From Alphaproteobacteria bacterium (GTDB lineage: Bacteria > Pseudomonadota > Alphaproteobacteria > Reyranellales > Reyranellaceae): a stretch of 38,013 nt of DNA. The stretch covers positions 1 to 38,013 of the forward strand of contig CANJHI010000031.1 of assembly GCA_947474005.1 (NCBI GenBank), read 5' to 3'. Positions 16,264 to 24,305 of this stretch are shown in pieces. Every line of letters begins with the position of its first letter. The stretch's first letter is position 1. The translations under genes were made by a program, and so were the position numbers. The notes beneath the pieces were generated by a model. The model was not told the origin of the DNA. It made no database searches and was given only the letters and a program-made list of their open reading frames with translations.

Positions 16264-17387
16264 TGGTGATACCAGCCCAGCGCCTTCTCGAACTTGCCGA
16301 AGGTTTGCACGCGGTTGGCGCCGCTCCTGAAATTTTCCTGAACGCTGGCGCCGACGGTGAAATCCTCATCGAGCGCGGCCAGGATCAGATCCTGGTTGGT
16401 CTTCCAGTAGCTTTCCGGCTTCTTCGCCCGCTCCGCGGGGTCGACGAGAATCGAGACGTTGATCAGCGCCTCGTCCGGCGACACCGGGAAGCTGGTGAAG
16501 ACGCCGCAATGGTCCTGGGTGTAGGCCAGCACCGTGTTGGGGAAGAGATTGTAGAGCACGACCGCATGGTCGCGGAGCTGCCAGGTCTCGCGCGGCTGGT
16601 TCTCGACCTCGAGGATCGACGGCTTGCAGACGGCGAAGCGGGAATGACGCTCGCGGCGTTCGTAGGCGGTGATGTTGTCGAGGAACAGCGGCGCCACGCT
16701 GGCACCGTGCAGGTAACGGAAGTGGTAGAGTTCGAGGAAGGTGTCGATCACCAGCTTCCAGTTCATGCGCGGACGGATCGGCGTCGTGCTTTGCACATCC
16801 CAGCCGTGCATGTCCCAGGAAGCGAGATCGGCCTTCACCGGCCCGAGGAAGGCATCCATGTCGATGTCGGTGCTCTGGCCGGGCTCGAGCGCCGTCGGCA
16901 CCACGAAGACCATGCCGCAGCGCTCGGCAACGGCGAGCGGGCGCAGCCCGTGTGTCGCGCGATCGATCTCGCCGAACCAGGCCCCGTCGGTGATGCCTAA
17001 AAGCTTGCCGGTGAGGTCGTAGCTCCAGCCGTGATAGGGGCAGACGAAGGCGCGCTTGTTCGAGCCGCAGGACTTCAGTTCCACGGTGGCGCTGCGATGG
17101 CGGCAGACATTGAGAAAGGCGCGCAGCTTGCCGTCGGTACCACGAGTGACGAGGATCGGCTGGCCGGAGTCGTTGTTGGCGACGAAGTCGCCTGATTTGC
17201 GCAGTTGGGCGGAAAACGCGACCACGACCGGATATTTGCGGAACAGCACGGCCTTCTCGCGTTCGAAGCGATCGGTGTCGAAATACTCCTCGACCGACGT
17301 GTGACTGATCTCTCCGTCGTCGCGTGCGTTGGCCCGCGCCATGCCGTGCATGCGCTCGATATAGGTCACCTGGTCGGCGTGATGCAT
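16239..17387 (-). CDS. Rieske aromatic ring-hydroxylating oxygenase, alpha subunit
   Basis: 382 residues from ATG 17387 (GGAG six bases upstream). The Rieske [2Fe-2S] ligands are C95-x-H97 (NVCRHR) and C116-x2-H119 (CPYHGW). The mononuclear iron site is H222 and H227 (ELYHFRYLHG) with an acidic ligand probably in LDEDF (340-342). Such enzymes use O2 and electrons from a reductase to dihydroxylate or demethylate substrates. No reductase or ferredoxin gene is adjacent. It follows an SDR by 14 bases in one operon, and SDRs often oxidise the cis-diol product, so the pair may run consecutive steps of aromatic or alicyclic breakdown. Substrate unknown. Confidence 0.9.
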   Translation of the reverse strand: MHHADQVTYIERMHGMARANARDDGEISHTSVEEYFDTDRFEREKAVLFRKYPVVVAFSAQLRKSGDFVANNDSGQPILVTRGTDGKLRAFLNVCRHRSATVELKSCGSNKRAFVCPYHGWSYDLTGKLLGITDGAWFGEIDRATHGLRPLAVAERCGMVFVVPTALEPGQSTDIDMDAFLGPVKADLASWDMHGWDVQSTTPIRPRMNWKLVIDTFLELYHFRYLHGASVAPLFLDNITAYERRERHSRFAVCKPSILEVENQPRETWQLRDHAVVLYNLFPNTVLAYTQDHCGVFTSFPVSPDEALINVSILVDPAERAKKPESYWKTNQDLILAALDEDFTVGASVQENFRSGANRVQTFGKFEKALGWYHQEIANALR

Positions 17388-17401
17388 CGCCTGCTCCGCT
17401 G

Positions 17402-18181
17402 CTAGATCGCGTTCATGCCGCCGTCGATCACCAGCTCGGACCCGGTGACGAAGCGTGATTCGTCCGAAATCAGGTAAAGAATACCGTAGGCGATATCCTC
17501 GGGCGCGCCGAAATCGCCGATCGGGATGCTACCGCGGACCCGTTCCTTGATCTGGTCATTGGGCAGGATGCCCTCGCCCATCGGCGTCATGATGATGCCG
17601 GGATGGACCGAATTGCAGCGCACCTTGTAGCCCTTGCGCGCGCAATCGATGGCCACGGTCTTGGTGAACTGGCGCACTGCGCCCTTGCTGGCGCCATAGG
17701 CCGAGAGGTTGGGCGTGCCGAGAAAGGCCGCCAACGAAGAAAGATTGACGATCGAGCCACCCCCCGACGACCGAAGCGCGGGCACGCCATGTTTGCAGCC
17801 GAGGAACACGCCCTGGACGTTGATCGAGAGGACGCGCTGCCACTGCTCGACCGTCTCGCTTTCGAATGTCGAGGGAAACGGTCCGGCAATGCCCGCATTG
17901 TTCACCAGGCCGTCCAGCCGGCCTTCACGCGCCAGAATGTCGTCGATGATCCTCTTCCAGTCGGCTTCCTGCGCGGTATCGTGGGGCAGGAAACGCGCCC
18001 CGCCTCCGGGCTGAGGGCCGCCGATCCGCTGGACCGTCTCGAGGCCACCCGGTTGATTGATGTCGGTGACGATCACCGTGGCGCCCTCGTCGGCCAGCAG
18101 CTTCGCCGTCGCCCGGCCGATGCCTGATCCCGCGCCCGTCACCAGCACGACCTTGCCTGCTACCCGACCCATGCGCTTCAT
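17402..18181 (-). CDS. Short-chain dehydrogenase/reductase beside a Rieske oxygenase
   Basis: 259 residues from ATG 18181; a second ATG at 18172 is possible and neither has a clear ribosome site. Motifs: TGAGSGIG (15-22), D40 at the end of the second strand (favouring NAD), NNAG (94-97), Ser148/149, Y162-G-A-S-K166, and C-terminal VIDGGMNAI. It lies upstream of the Rieske gene in the same transcript and is divergent from an HCCA-isomerase-like gene. A diol or alcohol dehydrogenase role in the same pathway is inferred from position only. Confidence 0.88.
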   Translation of the reverse strand: MKRMGRVAGKVVLVTGAGSGIGRATAKLLADEGATVIVTDINQPGGLETVQRIGGPQPGGGARFLPHDTAQEADWKRIIDDILAREGRLDGLVNNAGIAGPFPSTFESETVEQWQRVLSINVQGVFLGCKHGVPALRSSGGGSIVNLSSLAAFLGTPNLSAYGASKGAVRQFTKTVAIDCARKGYKVRCNSVHPGIIMTPMGEGILPNDQIKERVRGSIPIGDFGAPEDIAYGILYLISDESRFVTGSELVIDGGMNAI

Positions 18182-18195
18182 CCCGTTTGCTTGTT

Positions 18196-18234
18196 CTTGT
18201 CGCAACGGTAGAAGCAGCGCAGGCTGGCGACAAG
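18196..18234. promoter_or_regulatory. Inverted repeat in the divergent promoter region
   Basis: CTTGTCGC (18196-18203) and GCGACAAG (18227-18234) are perfect eight-bp inverted arms 23 bases apart. They fill the only gap between the SDR/Rieske operon and the divergent isomerase gene. This is a plausible operator or 5' hairpin for both. No regulator gene is adjacent. Confidence 0.4.
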
Positions 18235-18247
18235 ACGAGAGGACCCC

Positions 18248-18844
18248 ATGACCCGCACACTGGAATTCTATTACGACTACGGCAGCCCCTACAGCTATCT
18301 GGCTGACAGCCAGGTCGAGGCCATCGCCCAGCGCGCCGGCGCCACGCTGGTTCGCCAGCCGATGCTGCTGGGCGGCGTCTTCAAGGCGACCGGCAACGCT
18401 TCGCCGATGACGGTGGAGCTGAAGTCGAAGTGGAGCGCCTTCGACCTGCCGATGTGGGCCAGGCACTACGGCGTGCCGTTCCAGCGCAACCCGTTTTTTC
18501 CGGTCAACACGCTGGCCCTGATGCGCGGCGCCGCGGCGGCCCAGATTGACGGCCTGTTCGAGCGCTACCACCCCGCCATCTACAAGGCGATGTGGGTGGA
18601 CGGCCGCAATCTCAACGACATCGCCGAAGTGGCGGCGGTCCTTACGGCGGCGGGTCTCGACGCCCGGAAATTCGGCGCCCGCCTCCAGGACCAGGACGTC
18701 AAGGATCGCCTAAAAGCCACGACCGACGAGGCGGTGGCGCGCGGCGTCTTCGGCGCGCCAACGAGCTTCGTGGGCGATATGATGTTCTTCGGCAACGATC
18801 GTCTGCCGTTTGTCGAAATGGCCCTCAAGGGAGAGCTCAAGTGA
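18248..18844 (+). CDS. 2-hydroxychromene-2-carboxylate isomerase family (DsbA-like fold)
   Basis: 198 residues. It starts FYYDYGSPYSYLA with Ser13, the position that replaces the DsbA cysteine in the HCCA isomerase (NahD) and kappa-GST group. A later GVFGAPTSFVGDMMFFGNDRL segment is the typical cis-Pro/C-terminal region. NahD-type enzymes isomerise a ring-fission product in naphthalene breakdown using glutathione; many homologues have unknown substrates. Its divergence from a Rieske oxygenase and SDR supports an aromatic-catabolic role. GAGAGGA precedes the start. Its stop overlaps the next start (GTGA). Confidence 0.85.
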   Translation: MTRTLEFYYDYGSPYSYLADSQVEAIAQRAGATLVRQPMLLGGVFKATGNASPMTVELKSKWSAFDLPMWARHYGVPFQRNPFFPVNTLALMRGAAAAQIDGLFERYHPAIYKAMWVDGRNLNDIAEVAAVLTAAGLDARKFGARLQDQDVKDRLKATTDEAVARGVFGAPTSFVGDMMFFGNDRLPFVEMALKGELK

Positions 18845-19278
18845 AAAGACTAGGAGTACTTGTCGCGGCCGGCTTCCTCTTCGCCGCCGCGCCCTCTTTC
18901 GCCCAGACCGTCGGCACCTGCCCGCGCGGCGGTGGCGCCAACCAGCCGCCGCCGGCACGGGTGCTGTTCGATCTCGGCAGCGCCCAGATCAGGGCCGATA
19001 ACAAGCCGGTGATCGCCCAGGCGGCAGCTACGGCCAAGGCGCGGCAGGTGTCGGTCATCTGCCTGATCGGCCACACCGACAAGCTGGGCGACAAGGCGTT
19101 CAACGAGAAGCTGTCGCGATCGCGCGCCCAGGCCGTCGCGGCACAGATGATCCGCGATGGCGTGCCGGCCAATCATCTCTATATCGTCGCCGACCCCGAG
19201 GCGTTCGGGAACATGAGCCTCGGCAAGGAGGACGCTTCGGTTGTCGACCGCAAGGTGACGATCTTCTTCTCGCGCTAG
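18841..19278 (+). CDS. OmpA-family periplasmic/outer-membrane protein
   Basis: 145 residues from GTG 18841, which overlaps the previous stop as GTGA; this is clearly better than the longer open frame from 18592. A signal peptide (about residues 1-21, ending PSFA-Q) precedes an OmpA-like peptidoglycan-binding domain: VLFDLGSAQI, then IGHTDKLGDKAFNEKLSRSRAQAV, the classical GHTD...LSxxRA motif. Two cysteines (TCPRGG and VICLIG) could form a disulfide. There is no lipobox, so it is probably soluble or loosely wall-bound. Coupling to an isomerase gene is unusual and may be incidental. Confidence 0.85.
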   Translation: MKRLGVLVAAGFLFAAAPSFAQTVGTCPRGGGANQPPPARVLFDLGSAQIRADNKPVIAQAAATAKARQVSVICLIGHTDKLGDKAFNEKLSRSRAQAVAAQMIRDGVPANHLYIVADPEAFGNMSLGKEDASVVDRKVTIFFSR

Positions 19279-19293
19279 ATCAAGCCTGCTCGA

Positions 19294-20274
19294 TCAGGCC
19301 GGCATCTCGATGACGGCCTTGCCCACGACCTTGCGGTCGATCAGGGCACGAAAGGCATCGGCCGCACGTTCCATCGGAAAGCGATGCGAGATGTGCGGTC
19401 GCATGACGCCGAGAGCTGCAAGCTTCGGCAGCTCGGCGTAGCTGTATCCCATCTGGGGCAGACGCAGCAGCGTCTCTCCCGCGCGGATACCCAGGATCGA
19501 TAGTCCCTTGATCAGCACGTGGTTGGACATGAGCTTGCTCGGTCCGCCCGACGTGAAGCCCACGACCAGCAGGCGAGCACCATAGGCCGCCGCACGTACG
19601 GACTTCTCCAGAACCTCGCCGCCGACCGGATCGTAGATCACATCGGCGCCCTTGCCGTCGGTCAACGCCTTCACGGCGGCGACGAAATCGGACGTTCGGT
19701 AGTTCACGACCTCGTCGGCACCGTTCTGCTTCACGATGGCGAGGCGCTCGTCATCACCGCCAGTCGCGATCACACGCGCGCCGAGATGCTTGGCGAGCTG
19801 CACGGCTGCCAGCCCTACACCACCCGACGCACCGTGGATGAGCGCGACCTCGCCTTGGCGCAGAGCGCCGCGATGAACGAGCGAATGGTAGGCGGTGGTT
19901 GCGGCGACACGAAAGCCCGCGCCCTCGGCGAACGACCAGCCTTCGGGCAGGCGCAGCAGATGGCCCTTGGGCGTCACGGCCACATACTCGGCGAAAGCGC
20001 CCGGACGGATGCCGAAGATCACCTCGTCGCCGACCTTCCAGTCAAGGCGCTCGGCGCCCACGGCGTGGACGGTACCTGCGCCTTCCATGCCGGGCACGAA
20101 AGGCAAATCCGGCTTGTGCTGGTAGTCGCCCGAAACGGTGAGCACGTCGGGAAAATTGACCGAAGCCGCGCCAACCTTCACGACGATGTCGCGCGGCCCC
20201 GGCTCGGGAAGAGGCCTCTCCTCGATTTTCAGGACAGACGGATCGCCGAGGCGATCGCAAACGACTGCCCTCAT
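19294..20274 (-). CDS. NADPH:quinone oxidoreductase, zinc-less MDR family
   Basis: 326 residues. It is a medium-chain dehydrogenase of the quinone-oxidoreductase/zeta-crystallin type. N-terminal GroES-like part has PEPGPRDIVVKV and GMEGAGTV; the nucleotide motif is HGASGGVGLAAVQLAK (near 145-160). The structural and catalytic zinc cysteines are absent, as expected for the subfamily. The ATG lies only four bases after the carbamoyltransferase stop, so it is the last gene of that operon. The usual reaction is NADPH-dependent reduction of quinones or enones; the link to carbamoylation is unclear. Confidence 0.88.
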   Translation of the reverse strand: MRAVVCDRLGDPSVLKIEERPLPEPGPRDIVVKVGAASVNFPDVLTVSGDYQHKPDLPFVPGMEGAGTVHAVGAERLDWKVGDEVIFGIRPGAFAEYVAVTPKGHLLRLPEGWSFAEGAGFRVAATTAYHSLVHRGALRQGEVALIHGASGGVGLAAVQLAKHLGARVIATGGDDERLAIVKQNGADEVVNYRTSDFVAAVKALTDGKGADVIYDPVGGEVLEKSVRAAAYGARLLVVGFTSGGPSKLMSNHVLIKGLSILGIRAGETLLRLPQMGYSYAELPKLAALGVMRPHISHRFPMERAADAFRALIDRKVVGKAVIEMPA

Positions 20275-20278
20275 CCGG

Positions 20279-22114
20279 CTAGTCGAGCTCGAAGGCGTTC
20301 TTGTAGTCGAGCTTCAGCGCCGGATCCTGGTCTTCCTTCCTGAGGAAGCAGTTGCCCACCACCAGCACCTCGATCTCGCTGCCCATGAAGCAACGCCAGG
20401 CGTCCTCCGGCGTGCACACGATCGGCTCGCCCCGCACGTTGAACGAGGTGTTCACCAGGACCGAGCTGCCGGTCTTGGCCTTGAAGGCCTCGAGCAGCTC
20501 GTGGAAGGCCGGATTGGTTTCCTTGTGCACCGTCTGGACGCGGCCCGAATAGTCGATGTGCGTCACCGCCGGGATGTCCGAGCGCGGCACGTTCAGTTTG
20601 TCGATGCCGAACAGCTTGTCTTCCTCGGCGGTCATGACGCGGCGGCGGCTCTCAACCACCGGCGCCACCATCAGCATGTAGGGGCTGTCGCTCTTGATGT
20701 CGAAATACTTGTCGACGTCCTCGCGCAGCACCGCCGGCGCGAAGGGACGAAACGACTCGCGATACTTCACCTTGAGATTGAGCGTCTTCTGCATCGAGGG
20801 CGAGCGCGCGTCGCCCAGGATGGAGCGCGCGCCGAGCGAACGCGGTCCGAACTCCATGCGGCCCTGCATCCAGCCCACCGCCTTCTCATCGGCCAGCGCC
20901 TGGGCGGTCTGGTCGATCATCTGCGCATGGTTGAGGCGCGTGAGCTTGGCGCCGGCCGCGGTCAGGCGCTCGGCAATCTCGTCGTCAGTGTACTCGGGGC
21001 CGAGGTAGGAGCCCGCCATGCCGTCCATGTGGCCGTTGAGCTTGCGTGGCTGGCCCATGAAGCCGTGATAGGCGGCATAGGCCGCGCCCACCGCGCCGCC
21101 GGCATCACCGGCCGCCGGCTGCACCCAGATGTTGTCGAAGATGTTCTCGCGCAGCAGCTTGCCGTTGGCGACGCAGTTCAGCGCCACGCCGCCGGCCAGG
21201 CAGATGTTCCTGGCGCCGGTTTCCTTGCGGACCGAGCGGCCGAGACGAAGCACGATCTCCTCGGTGACGGCCTGGACCGACGCCGCGAGATCCATGTGGA
21301 CCTGCGTCAGCTCTTCCTCGGGTGTGCGGCGCTTGATGCCGAACACATCGGCGAACTTGTCGTTCGTCATGCGGAGGCCAGTGCAATAGTCGAAGTAGGT
21401 CTGGTCGAGGCGGAAGGTGCCGTCCTCCTTGAGGTCGACGATCTTGTTGAGGATCAGGTCCTTGAACCGCGGCTCGCCGTAGGGCGCGAGGCCCATGACC
21501 TTGTATTCACCCGAGTTGACCTTGAAGCCGGTGTAGTAGGTAAAGGCCGAATAGAGCAGTCCCAACGAATGCGGGAAGTGCAGCTCTTTCAACATCTCGA
21601 GGCTGTTGCCCTTGCCGTAGCCCAGCGACGTGGTCGCCCACTCGCCGACGCCATCCATGGTCAGGACGGCGGCTTCCTCGAACGGCGAGGGAAAGAACGC
21701 CGAAGCGGCATGGCTCTGGTGATGTTCGCCGAACAGCAGGCGCTTCTGCCAGTCGAAGTCCGGCTCCCAGCGCTTCATCTCGTCGCGCAGCAGGGTCTTC
21801 TGGAAGAGCTTCTCCTTCAGCCACAGCGGCATGGCCATGCGGAAGGAATTGAAGCCGCGCGGGGCGTAGGCGAGGTAGGTCTCGAGCAGGCGCTCGAACT
21901 TCAGGAACGGCTTGTCGTAGAAGGCGACGTAGTCGACGTCGGGCAGCTTGATGCCGGCACGATCGAGGCAGAACTGCACGGCATTCTGCGGAAAGCCCGC
22001 ATCGTGCTTCTTGCGGGTGAAGCGCTCCTCCTGGGCGGCGCTTACCAAATGGCCGTCCTCGATCAGCGCCGCCGCGCTGTCGTGATAGAAGGCCGAGATG
22101 CCCAGCACCCGCAT
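20279..22114 (-). CDS. Carbamoyltransferase (NodU/CmcH family)
   Basis: 611 residues. The N-terminal Kae1-like domain shows FYHDSAAALIEDG (9-21) and the metal/phosphate-binding EHHQSHAASAF (130-140). The C-terminal YrdC-like domain shows GPRSLGARSILGDAR and NTSFNVRGEPIV. The family transfers carbamoyl from carbamoyl phosphate to a hydroxyl, via carbamoyl-adenylate, on sugars, antibiotics or saxitoxin precursors. It lies in an operon after an SxtJ-like protein and DUF5989, a recurrent trio, which points to a surface or secreted glycan-like acceptor; the acceptor is not identifiable here. ATG 22114 fits the family start. Confidence 0.92.
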   Translation of the reverse strand: MRVLGISAFYHDSAAALIEDGHLVSAAQEERFTRKKHDAGFPQNAVQFCLDRAGIKLPDVDYVAFYDKPFLKFERLLETYLAYAPRGFNSFRMAMPLWLKEKLFQKTLLRDEMKRWEPDFDWQKRLLFGEHHQSHAASAFFPSPFEEAAVLTMDGVGEWATTSLGYGKGNSLEMLKELHFPHSLGLLYSAFTYYTGFKVNSGEYKVMGLAPYGEPRFKDLILNKIVDLKEDGTFRLDQTYFDYCTGLRMTNDKFADVFGIKRRTPEEELTQVHMDLAASVQAVTEEIVLRLGRSVRKETGARNICLAGGVALNCVANGKLLRENIFDNIWVQPAAGDAGGAVGAAYAAYHGFMGQPRKLNGHMDGMAGSYLGPEYTDDEIAERLTAAGAKLTRLNHAQMIDQTAQALADEKAVGWMQGRMEFGPRSLGARSILGDARSPSMQKTLNLKVKYRESFRPFAPAVLREDVDKYFDIKSDSPYMLMVAPVVESRRRVMTAEEDKLFGIDKLNVPRSDIPAVTHIDYSGRVQTVHKETNPAFHELLEAFKAKTGSSVLVNTSFNVRGEPIVCTPEDAWRCFMGSEIEVLVVGNCFLRKEDQDPALKLDYKNAFELD

Positions 22115-22132
22115 GGGATTGGCCCTACCCGC

Positions 22133-22285
22133 CTAGAACAGGGTGTAGATGAAGGGTGCGATCGCCGAGCCCTTGGTCAGCACGATCAGGCCGCCGAAGA
22201 TCACCATCATGATCATGATCGGCAGCAGCCAGAATTTCTTGCGCGCACGCATGAAGGCCCAGAGTTCGACGATGATGGAGCCCAT
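22133..22285 (-). CDS. DUF5989 family small membrane protein
   Basis: Only 50 residues. ATG 22285 has AAAGGA upstream. The product starts MGSIIVELWAFMRARKKFW, with one strongly hydrophobic segment (about residues 20-38) and the end APFIYTLF. This matches the DUF5989 pattern: short, ELW-F-RxRKKFWL start, single membrane helix, carbamoyltransferase next door. Gaps to both neighbours are 18 bases. Function unknown; probably a membrane partner in the carbamoylation system. Confidence 0.85.
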   Translation of the reverse strand: MGSIIVELWAFMRARKKFWLLPIMIMMVIFGGLIVLTKGSAIAPFIYTLF

Positions 22286-22303
22286 GGCTCGGTCCTTTCG
22301 CGA

Positions 22304-22735
22304 TCAGAATTGGTTGCGCATCGACTGGGGCGGCGGCCCCGGCGGGGTGCGGTCGATCCAATAGCTCTTGGCCGTACGGTCGAGGCGCAGCCGCAGGAAA
22401 TCCTTACCGAAGGCCCGCATGACGAGACCGATCGGCATGATGGTAATGAAGAACAGCAGACCGAGGATGAGCGGGTTCATGACCTTGTAGAGCAGCAGCC
22501 CGAACTTCAGCCACAGCCGGTTGAGCGGGCCGAGCAGGCGGGGGTAGATCAAGGCCACCAGCAGGAAGGCCGCCGCGAGCGGCAGCATCCAATGCCAGCC
22601 GGCACCGCCCCGCCATAGCGAGAGGGCGCTCAGGATGCCGAAAAAGCCGGCGAAAACGAACCCAAAACCGCGATCGGAGCCCGCCTTGACGTGCTCTTCC
22701 CGCGAAAAGTCCTCATGAAGCTGGCTGGTCGCCAT
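22304..22735 (-). CDS. SxtJ family membrane protein
   Basis: 143 residues from ATG 22735; a TTG two codons earlier is less likely. A short hydrophilic N-terminus is followed by hydrophobic segments near 25-42, 48-64 and 86-108, and a C-terminal SYWIDR motif typical of SxtJ-like proteins. SxtJ is named from saxitoxin clusters, and homologues accompany carbamoyltransferases in many bacteria. It opens the operon sxtJ-DUF5989-carbamoyltransferase-quinone reductase. CAACGCGTTG (22739-22748), a perfect ten-bp palindrome, sits immediately before the start and replaces a Shine-Dalgarno. Function unknown. Confidence 0.8.
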   Translation of the reverse strand: MATSQLHEDFSREEHVKAGSDRGFGFVFAGFFGILSALSLWRGGAGWHWMLPLAAAFLLVALIYPRLLGPLNRLWLKFGLLLYKVMNPLILGLLFFITIMPIGLVMRAFGKDFLRLRLDRTAKSYWIDRTPPGPPPQSMRNQF

Positions 22736-22752
22736 TTGCAACGCGTTGGAAT

Positions 22753-22833
22753 GTCCGGACAGGGGCCCCTAAGTCACTGATCCCACTCGCCAAGTCAATC
22801 GCCGACCCGGCCAATCTGGGGCCCCCTCCGGAC
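22753..22833. repeat. Long-range inverted repeat between TetR and sxtJ-like genes
   Basis: The arms GTCCGG-ACA-GGGGCCCC (22753-22769) and GGGGCCCC-CT-CCGGAC (22818-22833) pair with one or two unpaired bases around a spacer of about 48. The right arm touches the TetR stop codon. It could end TetR transcription or act as an operator for the operon that follows; there is no T tract. Confidence 0.45.
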
Positions 22834-23517
22834 TTATTCCGCCGCAGCTTCCGCCGCCGCCATCCCGACGCCATGGAGCATCAGCGCGGTCAGGGTCCGC
22901 CGCCAAACCGCCTTGGCGCGGTCAACACCCAGCCCGTCGCGCCGGCGGAGCACGATCCAGGCCTCCGGCGACAAGGCAGCGCCGATCGCATCGGCCAGTT
23001 CCTCGCTCGCCTGTTCGCTCAGGATGGCGAACTCGGGAGCAAACATGGCCATCGCGGCGTCGCGCAGCCGCTGACGCGAGGTCGCGGCGCGGGCCAGCAG
23101 GCCGGGGTGACCGACGAACTGACCGGCAGCGACCCGCAGGGGAACGACCTTGTCGAACACGTCGGCCATGTTCTGGACGATCCTGTCGATGCGGACGGCC
23201 AGCGGCTGGCTGCCCGGCAACGTCTGGGGAGCCGCCAGTTCTTCAAGGGCACTGTCCAAGACAGTTACAAAAAGTGACTCAACATCGCCAAAATGCTGAA
23301 ATACCGAGCGGACCGATACATCTGCCCGTTTTGCGACAGCCACGACCGTCGGCGCCGCGCTGGTCTCCGCGATCATCGCCTTGGCGGCCGCGATAACCTT
23401 GCGGCGCGTCTCGACCGCGCGCCGATTACGGCCGTCGCGACGTACGATTTCGACTTCAGGACTATCGCTCATGCGTCCCACGGCATCGCCCTGCCGCACA
23501 ATGGCTGCTTCGCTCAT
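22834..23517 (-). CDS. TetR family transcriptional regulator
   Basis: 227 residues from ATG 23517, chosen for AGGA upstream; a frame to 23655 would overlap the HAD gene. The helix-turn-helix is at about 56-80 (TVVAVAKRADVSVRSVFQHFGD) after a basic stretch (RRDGRNRRAVETRRKV). The C-terminal ligand domain ends in an Ala-rich tail. It is divergent from the HAD gene and upstream of the sxtJ-carbamoyltransferase operon on the same strand, so it may control either; its ligand is unknown. I see no strong palindrome in 23518-23636. Confidence 0.88.
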   Translation of the reverse strand: MSEAAIVRQGDAVGRMSDSPEVEIVRRDGRNRRAVETRRKVIAAAKAMIAETSAAPTVVAVAKRADVSVRSVFQHFGDVESLFVTVLDSALEELAAPQTLPGSQPLAVRIDRIVQNMADVFDKVVPLRVAAGQFVGHPGLLARAATSRQRLRDAAMAMFAPEFAILSEQASEELADAIGAALSPEAWIVLRRRDGLGVDRAKAVWRRTLTALMLHGVGMAAAEAAAE

Positions 23518-23636
23518 TCCCGTGTTCCTAAACTGGAGTGGAGGCAATCGGTGGCCAACTTCCGCACCGACGCCTATTGAGGGCTTGAGATAGGGGTCGA
23601 GTAAGGCAGGAACAAGGTAAAGACGGTCGCACCACC

Positions 23637-24302
23637 ATGAATACGAGCCATGCAAATCCCCCCCGCGCCGTCCTCTGGGACTTCGGCGGGGTCATCCTGA
23701 GCAGCCCCTTCGAAGCCTTTCGCCGTTACGAAGCCGAGGCCGGTCTTCCCAAAGATTTCATCCGCGGCCTGAATGCACGCAATCCCGATACAAATGCCTG
23801 GGCGAAAATGGAACGCAGCGAGGTCTCCCTCGCGGGCTTCGTCGAACTGTTCGAGGCCGAGGCACGCGAGCAGGGCCATCAGCTCGACGGCTGGCGTGTC
23901 CTGAAGTCGATAAGCGGCGACATTCGGCCGCAGATGGTGGAGGCCCTCCGCCGCTGCAAGGCGGCCTTCCGGGTGGCCTGCATCACCAACAACATGAAGT
24001 CGGGCGAAGGTCCGGGCATGGCGCGCAGTCCGGAGAAAGCGCGGGCCGTCGCCGAAATCATGACTCTGTTCGAGCATGTCGTGCAATCGAGCGCGCTTGG
24101 CCTGCGCAAGCCCGATCCAAGAATCTACCACCACGCCTGCGAGCTGCTCGACGTGCCGCCGCAGGACTGCATCTATCTCGACGACCTAGGCATCAACCTG
24201 AAACCGGCACGCGCCATGGGCATGCGCACCATCAAGGTCGGCGATCCCGACGAGGCGATCGCCGAACTCCAGGCGATGGTCGGCATTCCGCTGCGAGGCT
24301 GA
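23637..24302 (+). CDS. HAD superfamily hydrolase (subfamily IA)
   Basis: 221 residues. Motif I is WDFGGV (about 14-19): the nucleophile Asp15 is present and the second acidic residue is Gly, as in YihX-like and epoxide-hydrolase-N-terminal-like HADs. Motif II is in ACITNN, motif III is the Lys in LRKPDP, and motif IV is YLDDLGIN. A helical cap lies between residues 25 and 95. It probably acts on small phosphorylated or haloacid-like compounds. The recX gene begins three bases after its stop. Confidence 0.85.
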   Translation: MNTSHANPPRAVLWDFGGVILSSPFEAFRRYEAEAGLPKDFIRGLNARNPDTNAWAKMERSEVSLAGFVELFEAEAREQGHQLDGWRVLKSISGDIRPQMVEALRRCKAAFRVACITNNMKSGEGPGMARSPEKARAVAEIMTLFEHVVQSSALGLRKPDPRIYHHACELLDVPPQDCIYLDDLGINLKPARAMGMRTIKVGDPDEAIAELQAMVGIPLRG

Positions 24303-24305
24303 GGG

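Noticed and set aside
20138..22618. Plus-strand open frame of 826 codons opposite the carbamoyltransferase
   Set aside because: It is a GC-rich antisense frame over genes with clear family motifs; its product is low-complexity (His/Arg/Leu/Glu-rich) and has no recognisable domain.
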